From Reticulitermes speratus (Eukaryota > Arthropoda > Insecta > Blattodea > Rhinotermitidae), in the NCBI GenBank assembly GCA_021186555.1, contig JAJKFL010000011.1:32723611-32787610 (forward strand): DNA of 64,000 bases. The letters run 5' to 3'. Of the stretch, positions 37,184 to 47,208 are shown in pieces. The first letter of the stretch is position 1, and every line of letters begins with the position of its first letter. The notes below the pieces were generated by a model, which saw only the letters and a list, made by a program, of their open reading frames with translations, had not been told where the DNA came from and made no database searches. A program made the translations under genes and the position numbers.

Positions 37184-38754
37184 CAATGAACTGTACTTCA
37201 GAGCAGCCATGCCATTATTTGCTCTGGGCGTACCTGTTTTCATGTACTGTGTCGTGAATATCAGTGTGAACAATGTCACTGCATATTAAACTCTTGCAGT
37301 GTGAATTGTGTGCATGTGTAAAGTTCAGGTAATTGAGATGAATTGTATTAGAAGAATGGCAATAAAAACTACAGTAAAGTTTAAAATTATGTGAGGGAAA
37401 GGTATAACCGACATGAAATACAGTTATCCATTTTATTGTGTCCCTGAGCATGGCAGCTTGATCACATAGAAAGTCTGCATCCGCCAGCACATCCCATGTC
37501 GGCTGTCATGCTTGGGGTCACGATACAAGGGGCACCTGTAGAATGGTAGGTTGCTGTGTGTATTTTGTGTGAATGGAAGAAGTTTGGTTGTGCACCAGCG
37601 TGTACAAAAATGACTAATATTGTTTTGTGGGGAAATGCTAAGTTTATATATAATGGCTGCCCGACATCTTAGCCTTCATCACAATGATTTCTGTCCCTTG
37701 CCTTCCTTCTCAAGCCTTGGACTCCCATCCTTCTCTCTTCAACATCCTCTGATAATCTCTTTCTCTGTCTTCCTTCCCTTCTTCCACCTACTAATCTTTC
37801 ACTAAAAAATTTTTTTTAACTACTCTAGGTAAGTTTCCACCATTTCTACATGATCAGTCTATTTTAATTTACGTAACTTAAGTCTGCCTGTTGTCCATTA
37901 GTACTTGGTTTGTTCTTATTTTCCAGTTACCTTGATAATTTACTGCTCAAAACGGCTTTAAGTACTGTACATACTGTAGATACTGATACAAGATTTGCGG
38001 TTTGCATGGTGGCATTTAGATTGTGGTCTGCTGGGTTTTGACACTGTGCAGTCCGGTCAGGGTACCAAGGAGACACCTGCTGCCTACAGTCTAAACATTT
38101 ATGTATTCTAATTATTCAGAGGAAGCAGAAGAAACTAAATCCTGATTGGAACTTGGTTACCATCTTATAGCTTCTTTGTCTACTTTTTAGGTGTGTTCAT
38201 GTAATTTCAAAAGTTGCCTGTTGGTTTCGTCATGTCCGTCTGTCTGTCCATCCGCATGTATCAGCACGGCTCCCACTGGATGTATTTCTGTGAAATTTGA
38301 TAGTGGGGACTCACATGAAAATCTGTTAAGAAACTCTACAAATTTGGTTAAAATCAGAAAAATTATCAGACACTTTATATGAAGACCTAAGTACGTTTTA
38401 TTGTTGCCTGTAACATAAATTCACCATAAAGCATTTTTGTGCAAGACTTGGTATTTTTGTATTGTTGACAGTAATGTATCTATACAATACACAGAACACA
38501 CTGTTGTGTTTCTATTGCAACAATGGTTAAGCAAATGCGCCACCATGTTACGTTATACATACATTACCTATCTTCTTGTATTCATGAAACAGCTGATGGC
38601 CAAAATTCAGAACTGTTGTAGCTATATCTGAGAACCACTAACTAAGGCTAATCTGTCTGAAGTGTAATGTATGTGCTAATACATCCATGTCGCGAAGTCC
38701 ACGTACTTCGAAATTATATTGTTGACTTATTTGAAGTCCAAAGACCGCACTTGA
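37184..38754. other. intergenic, TASP1 3' side
   Basis: No gene recognised. The TASP1 3' untranslated region should lie in the first few hundred bases. A pyrimidine-rich patch occurs at 37690-37800. A faint tRNA-like SINE head lies near 38005-38090. Confidence 0.45.
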
Positions 38755-39117
38755 TGTCCTAAAATAGCAAATATTAAAATACATAAAATTATGTTACCTG
38801 TTGTTTTGTAAAGATGTAAACTTGGTCTCTCGCTCCAAAGGGAATAATGGAGATTGAAGGTATTTGGAAACAGAGCACAGAAGAGAATGCCAGGACCCAC
38901 ATAGATGAAAGGACTGTGGAAAGGACAAAATCACATAGTGAGAAACTTAATGGAACTTATTCAACACTTAATATTCTGACAGAGGAAGATTTGGATGGAC
39001 TGGACATGCACACAAATTTTGGTAGGGAAACCTGATTAGTAAACGTTTCTGCAGAGATCAGTACGTAGTTGGGATACATTGGAGAATCATATTAAAGTGG
39101 AATGTAAAGAAACATTA
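38755..39117 (+). pseudogene. LINE reverse transcriptase relic split by a Harbinger element
   Basis: Aligns by eye with 28870-29250: AATACATAAAATTATG, CCTGTTGTTTTGTAAAG, CTTGGTCTCTCGCTCC, GATGGACTGGACATGCACA and GAGAATCATATTAAAGTGGA match successive blocks there. It is heavily decayed. The sequence after the inserted element (39734 onwards, GGTCACTGGTTGTGATGATA) looks like the continuation and 3' end. Confidence 0.65.
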
Positions 39118-39120
39118 TAA

Positions 39121-39730
39121 GGCCGGGTTCTCACGGGGCGTGAACTACGTGCGTGAATCACACTTTCGTGGGCCACTACCCGTGTGAACGCGGCGTCGTG
39201 GACCTTGCGTGTGACGTCAGCAGTCCACGATCCTGTCGTGGCAGGATCAAACCATGTTTGATTTTCAGTCGTTCGTGATGTAAAAGATGTCCCAACGTGT
39301 GCTAAGACTCGGTGACAACGAAACGTTACGTTTCTTGGATTTATATCAAAATGAACCTGTTCTGTATAATGCCACTTTGGAGGAGTTTCGTGATCGAGAT
39401 TTAAGGGCGGCGGCAGCAAAACGAATATCAGCCGCTTTACACATATTTGGATTCGAACCTGCAGAAATGTTAGTGAAGTTCAAAAACTTGAGAAGTTCAT
39501 ACTGTCAGCAAGCAGCAAGCCAGAGATCGGGATTTTATGTGCTAAATTTACACAAAACACAGAGCACACTACGGCACAGCCCTCAGCAACTGTCCCGTCC
39601 ATGGTCACGATTGTAGTGAAACCTTTTGTCCGTGTGAACAGCTCACGCTTTCCACCAAGCGTGGAGGCAACACGAGTGAGCACGCCAGTGTGATTTACGC
39701 GCGTAGTTCACGCCCCATGAGAACCCGGCC
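39121..39730 (+). mobile_element. PIF/Harbinger-like non-autonomous transposon
   Basis: Long terminal inverted repeats of about 43 bp: GGCCGGGTTCTCACGGGGCG at 39121, and its complement ending at 39730, with roughly four mismatches over the arm. Flanking TAA at 39118-39120 and 39731-39733 is the 3-bp target duplication expected for PIF/Harbinger. The 610-bp body holds a MADF-like coding region but no DDE transposase. The high identity of the two ends suggests it is fairly young. Confidence 0.85.
39287..39616 (+). CDS. MADF/Myb-SANT-like DNA-binding ORF of the Harbinger element
   Basis: A 109-codon open frame. The first 75 residues look like a MADF domain: TLRFLDLYQNEPVLYNATLE, FRDRDLRAAAAKRISAALHI and AEMLVKFKNLRSSYCQQ, with spaced aromatics at L-x-x-Y-x-x-x-P-V-L-Y and the final L-R-x-x-Y helix. 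Harbinger elements normally carry a separate DNA-binding protein of the Myb/SANT-MADF type that helps the transposase enter the nucleus and bind ends. The residues after about 76 do not look like protein and probably follow an internal deletion. Whether it is expressed cannot be told. Confidence 0.65.
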   Translation: MSQRVLRLGDNETLRFLDLYQNEPVLYNATLEEFRDRDLRAAAAKRISAALHIFGFEPAEMLVKFKNLRSSYCQQAASQRSGFYVLNLHKTQSTLRHSPQQLSRPWSRL

Positions 39731-39733
39731 TAA

Positions 39734-42700
39734 GAGTGTTACGTTGCTAGGTCACTGGTTGTGATGATAATGAACCATAGGATTTCAGCAAGAAAATTTT
39801 TGATGTTTTTAAATAATACTGGAATTACAATGAAGGCACTGCATCTGGCATAGAAGTCCAGAGTACTTGGTATCATGAATTTCACCATCTGGAGAATTTA
39901 ATGAGAGTACAAGGTTTCTGGGTTTCAAGCAGTGAAGAGTGAGACTGGTCTGTTGACTTATGACGCTGTGGTAGGTGGTTGCCAGCTGCCTGTATCTGCA
40001 TAGTAGAAGTACTACCCTCATGACTGAGGCAGCAGGTACCTCCATACCAGACTATCCAGACCACACAACAGGGTCTAGAAGACCACTGTCTAAATTTTCT
40101 GTATGTACCTTGTATTCCGATGACCATGAACTTGCAGCTGAAATGAGGTAAAATGTATTTACGAAATGACAAAATCTGTATTTAACAAAATTCATTTGAA
40201 AAAAAAAAAAAAAAAAAAAGCAAACCGACACAAAAGTGTACAAAGTCAGTACATAAAAATGCAATAACTGGAAGTGGTACATGTGAATATTCTGACTTGT
40301 TCTCACACACTGATCACTGGTACCATGATGAAGCCAAACATTGTGACAAAGTAGACAGTATAAACACGAGTACAAAAATACACTCAAAATTTAGCCCAGC
40401 AAATCACAACTGAGCGCACAGTCAACTTTAAGACTACAGCATATCCTTACATTTTATACTTACAGCCAGCTGAAATCATTCCCATAAACTTAACCATTCC
40501 CTATCCTTTGTCTGAAGGCTTCTAACCAGGAAGTTTTGAAGCATGGAAATAAATTTCCACCTCACAGAAAAAACTGATTTCCAAAGATAAATTGGTTAAT
40601 GCTGGACAGGGAAATAATTGCTGTGTATTCTGAGAATCACATGAACTACACACATTGCTGGTCTATAGGGGAAAGTCACTACATTCTAGAAAGTTTGAGA
40701 TAATTATATCATTTATGGAAAATTAAAATTTTTATAACTTCAGAGATTATACAAGGTGAAACATGCCTTTGTGGTACAATAAAATAATACCACAATGCCA
40801 TTACATTATTAACAATACTTGAAAATAGGAGTTTTGATGGGCTACTGAATATGATTTTGCTAAAATGTCCGTTAATGACTTTTTCCATGATGTTAACGAA
40901 ATACACACACTGGGCAAACTGCAGCTTTTTGATGTTAAAGCAGGTGATACATATAGTAACCACACAGGTTACAGGGTTAACTGTCCAATGCTTCACCACA
41001 AGGAAACTGATCTTACTGTGAGACAATCACATGCTGGATCAGGCATGAATGAGAGGCTGTCGGTCCTGATGCACGTCATGGAAGATACCAAATGAATACA
41101 AGGTACTGGTGGAATAATAAGTGGCAAGAACAAACTGCAAGTATTCAAGACAAAACACTGACACTGTGTCTAACACCAGTCTTATACAAACTGTGCTGTG
41201 AATGGACCCAGACCTCTAATGGTTGGAAGAAGCAGCTAGCTGTTTGATCTGCAGATTTGTATACTTCACATATTAAGAGGAACTGCCAACTGAAAAACCT
41301 TACATGCAACACATAGCAGATATTCTGCTAAATATACTGTACCTCTCAAGTGTCTTACTGGAAGACAGGACTGAATTACACTCACTGGAAAATACAGCAT
41401 AGCCAATGATATAAAACCGAGATAAGAAATTGTAAGTTAATAGTATTGTAAATAACAGTAACAAATCTGACTTACATAATAAATAACTGTTGCTGCTGTC
41501 TTGTACATGGAACGTTTGTAAGTATAGTTAGAGCAGTCAATCCACCCCCTGTGGAAAGACAATCAGAAGGGACAGTGATGCCACATGAGCTAATACCATA
41601 TTGCAGAAAGGGAGGTCAGGAAGAGGAGCAATACAGCTTTAAGGCTAAGTTTTGTTATTTGTTGAGTTTTGTCATGTGGACAGAGAAAGGGCAAGGGGAC
41701 TTGGTTAACTGCTCACACTATAGCTGTCAAGCTACAAGTTAATTCATAATGCAATACATGATTAGCACTCTATAACATTCATCACATAAAGCATATGAAC
41801 TGTTAACTAATAAAGGAAACTAGTGAAACATTAAATTAATAGGCCTACGATACAGTCAACTTTACTCTGGGCACCGGGAAGTATTTCATCGTTGTATAAT
41901 CATATCACACTACTTGCATGTTGTTAGGCCTGTTCAGTCTATTATGTGCCATCTTTGGCTTGTGCATTGTTTTTAGAATGTATTTCTAATCATTAAAACA
42001 AAGTTGCTGATCTTGGAAGACTCTGTGTGACAGTGAACTATCTACATTCCAATGATTATCGTGTATACTGAGTGATAAAATTAAGTACAACATTGAAGAG
42101 TAATCCTCTTCCGTAACATATCTAAAATAATCACATACAGTTCAACAGTATCAGTACAACATTTAACCCTTCCTGTGTCTGATATGATACATTCCACACT
42201 GGAGACTTTCCTTTCTGTATAATCTCTTAACATTCCATGAACACTTGCCTGTCTCCATGTACATGCGATGTTCGTAAACTGGCCATTCATTTATAGCTCT
42301 TAATTAAGCACCTCTGAGTTATCTTAGATAGCAAGAGTAGCTCTTTCACCATACTAAATTGATATGAGTAAAAGAAACAACAACAAAAATTTGAAATTTG
42401 GCTGAAAAATTTCATAACTGGTGACATAGGAAGGGTTAAACCTTTGATTAACAGAGTCTATCTAACCAATGCCATAGAAAAGTCTTCTGACACACACACT
42501 ATCAATCCCTTCTACTCTTCTCATTCCAATCTCAAGCTCCTCCCAAGACTCCAAATTATTTACATCACTTCCTGTGCATTTCTATTTCGCTCCGTTGATG
42601 GATGTTACTGTACCATTACAGTAGTACCATCTCTAGGACAAAAGTTTCTTGTAACAAGTTCCTACTGACCTTTCTGGCCTTTATCCATAACAGATTAATT

Positions 42701-42894
42701 TCTGGATTTACAAAAGGCAGATTCTGCTGCTCCTAATTACAGATGGCAAGTTTCATGGCCCATAGAAGGGAACCGTTGCTTCAATTGAGTAAGAGTGGTG
42801 AGGATGTGGTATTCACCACATTCTGTCAGTCTTCAGGGGTATGACAAGGGACTACACCTTGGACCCTTTGAACGAGACTCACTACAGCCTACCC
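39734..42894. other. intergenic, no gene seen
   Basis: Holds the probable LINE remainder just after 39734, a foldback-like fragment near 40010-40085, and a poly(A) run at 40199-40219. I recognise no coding region. Confidence 0.5.
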
Positions 42895-43030
42895 AGATGT
42901 GATGCCATACAGTACAGCAGACAGGCACCAGCAATTCGAAGGAACCTGCTTCTTGCCTGAAGATGGAGTCTGCAGGTTCCTTCAGAATGTTGGGACCTAT
43001 GCACCAGACTACATGGTGTCACATCTCAGA
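42895..43030. mobile_element. foldback (hairpin) MITE-like repeat, best-paired copy
   Basis: Left arm AGATGTGATGCCATACAGTA, then GACAGGCACCAGCAATTCG and AAGGAACCTGC. Right arm GCAGGTTCCTTCAGAATGTT, then GGGACCTATGCACCAGACT and ACATGGTGTCACATCT. The arms pair over most of their length around a short centre with CTTGCCTGAAGATGGAG. Structure is directly visible. Confidence 0.75.
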
Positions 43031-44653
43031 AGACCATTATCTTAGCGTACCGGCTGGAGTAGAAAAGCCAGGTGTTGCTAAGCTTTTTATATTCTGTATG
43101 TAGGAAAGCAGATCAAAGTCAGCGAAACAAAATACCTACATGAAAATCCGATCTGTTTGCATCCTTTAGACTGACTCTTACAATGCAGGGGTTAATATTA
43201 TTGGTACACAAAAACTTGACAGCACCTAACACAAATACAAAAAAAATGACTAAATACTACTTATTATAATGTAAAATGCTCCCACAATGGTACAGCATGC
43301 CCCCATGTTACAGATGCTCAGGTTATGAATTTTGCCCTTAAGAAAACTGGAATATATTGAAATGTTTTGAAACACAAACTGCATAACATTGAAGTCAGTG
43401 AAAACCAATTATTTTAAGAAATTACTGTCTATTAAGAAATTAAGATCGCATGTGCATGTGGGTCAATCACTGGCTGGCCACTGGCTATCCTATACATGTT
43501 GAGTGATGTGGCACGTCGGCTGTGAGCATCGTTATTACTGCCAGCTATCTTAGCTATCTTAGAGTGTGTAGCTTAGTACTTGTACATTTATTTAAGATGT
43601 ACAGAAAAGGGCCATCCAGTTCAAATACAAGTATTGCACCTAAAAGAGCACAGAAAGGTATCATCATGTATGACAATGGATAGAAAAAATTTCTGTAGGA
43701 ATACACCTCCACATATAACATGGGGGTAAATGGAAAAACAAATTGCATGTTCCAGAATTTCATAACATGGGCACATTGTGAAGAACACAACACTTCCATA
43801 ATGTAGGGGCATGCTGTAGTCCCACTTGCTTTGATATACTCACTATAAAGAACAAATGTTCCTGAATAAACAGTACTGAATTTGATCCCACTATACAGCA
43901 AGTGGAAGAACCAAACACTGTAGCTGTCTGCAGTAACTATACAGCCAACTGAATACATTTCTTTCCATCCTTTATTATATAACAATATGTGGGAGTCAAC
44001 ACATGCCAGCTTAGTTCACTGGTCAGACAAAAACGAGATTTGCCAGGCATGTTTCCACAAGAGAAACTGTGCCTACTCATGCCACTGCAATTGATTTAAA
44101 TCAAGCTACGCACCATCACGTGACATAAGGGACATAAATGGCACCCCTTGCATTATATAGTATGTATATAAAGGGTCACTTACTAAGCAAGATACAAAGT
44201 TTCCATGGAGACTTGGACTCCTTGACCCTTGAAAGGCATTATGTTCTTACAAAACCTCAGGAACCACTTACCCAGTGACGCAGTGTCATATCCCAAAAGA
44301 CCCAATTCCTGTCATCATTTACTGTTTGTTATCTACAGAGAAATCAAATTACAGAGTGGAAGAGAAAAATTAATGCATAAATTCAAAGATTTTCCATTCC
44401 TTTGCCTTGTCATTTCACTGAATATGGATGAGCTCTGACACAGTCTGTAACAAAGCTACACAAAGCCAGGGGGTGCAACAGAGAGATGAGACACTGTATC
44501 CAGGAGAGACCGTGTCTTAGACTCAACTGTCCTGTGAGTCCTGGCAGGTTCTTTACATTATGCTAAGGCACAAATCATTAAGTGGTCCACAAATAATTTA
44601 GATGCTGTAACTTGATTCTCTTTTCTATGATATTATGAGATGAAACAGAAATA
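43031..44653. other. intergenic, no gene seen
   Basis: No gene recognised. A foldback-like right arm lies at about 44225-44300 (CCCAGTGACGCAGTGTCATA). Confidence 0.45.
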
Positions 44654-45416
44654 CCGTATATTCTCGAATCTAATCCACATCCGAATCTAATCCGCACTCA
44701 GGTTTTGGCGATTTCTTAAACGAAAAAAAGTTAGTTCGCGATTCTAATCCGCACCTTTCCTTCAACCACCCCTTGCCCACGGGGCGACTGATTGAATAAT
44801 ATTGGATGTTACCAATGCGTTAAAATCCGACGCTACGCCTGTGGCCGATGAGTCATACCGATAGAGGCGGGGCCTTTCTCAACAGACGTGCGCAATCTCG
44901 TCTGAAGCCAGCTGAGCCTTAGTTGTTGAAACGTGGGAGGTGCTTGTTCCAATTTGTCGTGTACCGTAGTTATGGAAGAGGGATGCCTGAAATCTAAACG
45001 ACTCTCATATACGGCAAAGTTCAAACGTGAAGTTATTCGGTGCGCAGAGGAGAATGGAAACCGCAAAGCCGCTGCAATTTTTGGAGTTGATGAAAGCAAC
45101 GTTCGACTATGGCAGAAACACAAGGCAGCGATGACATTGTATGGGAGGATGATGTTGAAGATAAAGATGATAGTGACTGGGTGGAGAGCATGGATAACGA
45201 TTCAGTTATGAGTGATGACGGCGAGTCTGATGAATAATAAATTATAATAATAAATAATAAAATAATAGATTACTGTATTGTATTGTTCTTACGGCACGTA
45301 CAGCAGCTCAATCATTTTTCCAAAATCCAGCTCTAGACCGCGAATCTAATCCGCATCTGATTTTTTAGCCCTCTAAAACTGTAAAAAGGGTGCGGATTAG
45401 ATTCGAGAATATACGG
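44654..45416 (+). mobile_element. pogo/Tigger-like short transposon, copy 1
   Basis: Terminal inverted repeats CCGTATATTCTCGAATCTAA at 44654 and the complement ending CGAGAATATACGG at 45416, flanked by TA on both sides. The repeat GAATCTAATCCGCA occurs several times near each end. The 763-bp body has an intact N-terminal DNA-binding ORF joined by an internal deletion to the acidic C-terminal end of the transposase. The other copy is at 58556-59455 and is highly similar. Confidence 0.88.
44972..45211 (+). CDS. DNA-binding-domain-only ORF from pogo-like transposon
   Basis: An 80-codon open frame (an upstream in-frame ATG at 44933 would add 13 residues). It reads LKSKRLSYTAKFKREVIRCA then EENGNRKAAAIFGVDESNVR, LWQKHKA, a helix-turn-helix of the Brinker/CENP-B-like type found at the N-terminus of pogo/POGK transposases. 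After the deletion junction near 45130 the frame is wrong: the acidic transposase tail (WEDDVEDKDDSDWVES, SDDGESDE, stop) continues in another frame. The DDE catalytic domain is missing. Confidence 0.7.
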   Translation: MEEGCLKSKRLSYTAKFKREVIRCAEENGNRKAAAIFGVDESNVRLWQKHKAAMTLYGRMMLKIKMIVTGWRAWITIQL

Positions 45417-46074
45417 TAGTATGCAAGTTGGCTATCCTCATTTATTGCAGACAGCATTATGGTAACAAAATATGTAAAACAACATGTTTGTAAATAAGTA
45501 GACACTATTATGGAACAGTTGCCTGCTAATTACATTTGTAGTTTGAAGTCACATAAACTACTGGTCAGTAGACACTGCACCTTACAGGAATTCGAGCAAA
45601 TGAATATGCAGCCCACTACGATACTTTAGCACAAAATTACCCTTCATGGGTGATACACAGTGACAATAAAATACATTCTTTGTCACCATGTCGTCAGAAT
45701 CTTGTAATTATGCACTCCATGTATGGCATGTTCTAAGAAATGGATCAGCAATCAGAAACTATGTAGAAAAAAAACAGTCTAAGAAACCCCACAGTGATGG
45801 AAAAAAACAGAAAATATCATCAGAATTTGTGTCATTATGGTGAGTGTAAAATACAGTACTTTACAGGCATGAGATTTGCTCATAGGCCACGATCATTATG
45901 GGTAAAGAAGTCAAAAACATGATATTATTACACACTTCACTTCTCATACAAAACTAAGAATAAACTGGAAATAACTTACTCAAAGAATAACCTCTGATAG
46001 TATTCCTCTCTTCACACATAATAGTAAGGTATCAAACTACCTGAAGAACTATTTGGCAAATATTTAAAACAAGC
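45417..46074. other. intergenic, no gene seen
   Basis: AT-rich sequence without a recognisable gene or repeat. Confidence 0.4.
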
Positions 46075-46475
46075 AATAAGGAAACAATGTTGAAATTATC
46101 CAAGATAATGGCAGTATCAACACTTTCATATGGATGCGATAACTGGACTGTACAAAAGAAGCATGGATGAAGAACAGAAACAGAGATGAAACTTTTGAGA
46201 TCAGTTGCAGGATATACATTATGATGTATGATTATAAAACAAATGAAGAAATCAGAAAAGAACTAAACATACACAATCCAAACGACATTATTGTGTATAC
46301 AGATCCAAATGGACACAGAACGTATTAAGAATGAATGATACACGCATTCCCAAGTTAGTGTATAAATACATTCTAGCTGGCAGAAGAAATGTAGGATGAC
46401 CAAGAGAAAGATGGAGGGACCACAACACATCAACATGGAACAAGCCTGGATGGCTTATACCCTGTGGCTGATGAT
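46075..46475 (+). pseudogene. non-LTR reverse transcriptase C-terminal relic
   Basis: Broken frames on the plus strand encode LSKIMAVSTLSYGCDNWTVQ, MKLLRSVAGYTLMMYDYKTN, EEIRKELNIHN, KLVYKYILAGRRNVG and PRERWRDHN. This is the SYGC-x-W, ...GRP-x-x-RW pattern of LINE ORF2 tails. It ends in a (GAT)n stretch near 46475, a usual LINE tail. Confidence 0.72.
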
Positions 46476-47208
46476 GATGATAACCTACAGGAACAGCACT
46501 GAAATATCCAACCTCATAAAACAGCTATATCTACACCTTGTTAGAGTAAGAATGTGAGCTCAACAGAATATGCACATATGTTTACCCATATCTGATAGTG
46601 TCAAGCGTTAACACAAATAAATAGTGGGGTAGGGGGACATTTCTTGCAGTCAGCTCTCTAGGGATCTGAATATACTACCCATAGCTTGTATACATGTAAC
46701 ACAAACAGTGTACTACATTAAAAGAAATAAAGATAATTTGGAAGAGAATGTAGAAATTCAAAATTATGATAATGTAAAAAGTGGGATTTCCCTGTTAAGT
46801 TTTGTAACATGTGTTTTTGTAACAAGTACAGTGAATATAAGAACTATATAACATATCACCAAACCCTATACAAAAACCTAAAAAAGAGCACGTTTTTTCA
46901 ATAGAGAGTCAAGATCTTTTGTCTTACAACATACATGTCATTCAGTGGAAGAATATATATCTCATATATTTGGTTGACTTGGTTTGCTGGTGAGAGGTGA
47001 TCTGTCACATACTATATTGCCCACTGTTGATGTAAAAGGCTCAAAACTGTTACTGATCAAAGCATTACATCACTTTGTAAAATAAAATTAATTATGAAGA
47101 AAATAATGTAAACTGGCAAAAATTTATGCTTTAGCCGTTCTACATTCTGACCTCCAGAAATGACATCAAGTCAAGATTTATGCAGTGAAGTACACAGTGG
47201 AATAATAC

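Noticed and set aside
40865-41095. 76-codon ORF at 40865
   Set aside because: No recognisable domain, repeat similarity or splice context. Length is within chance for this base composition.
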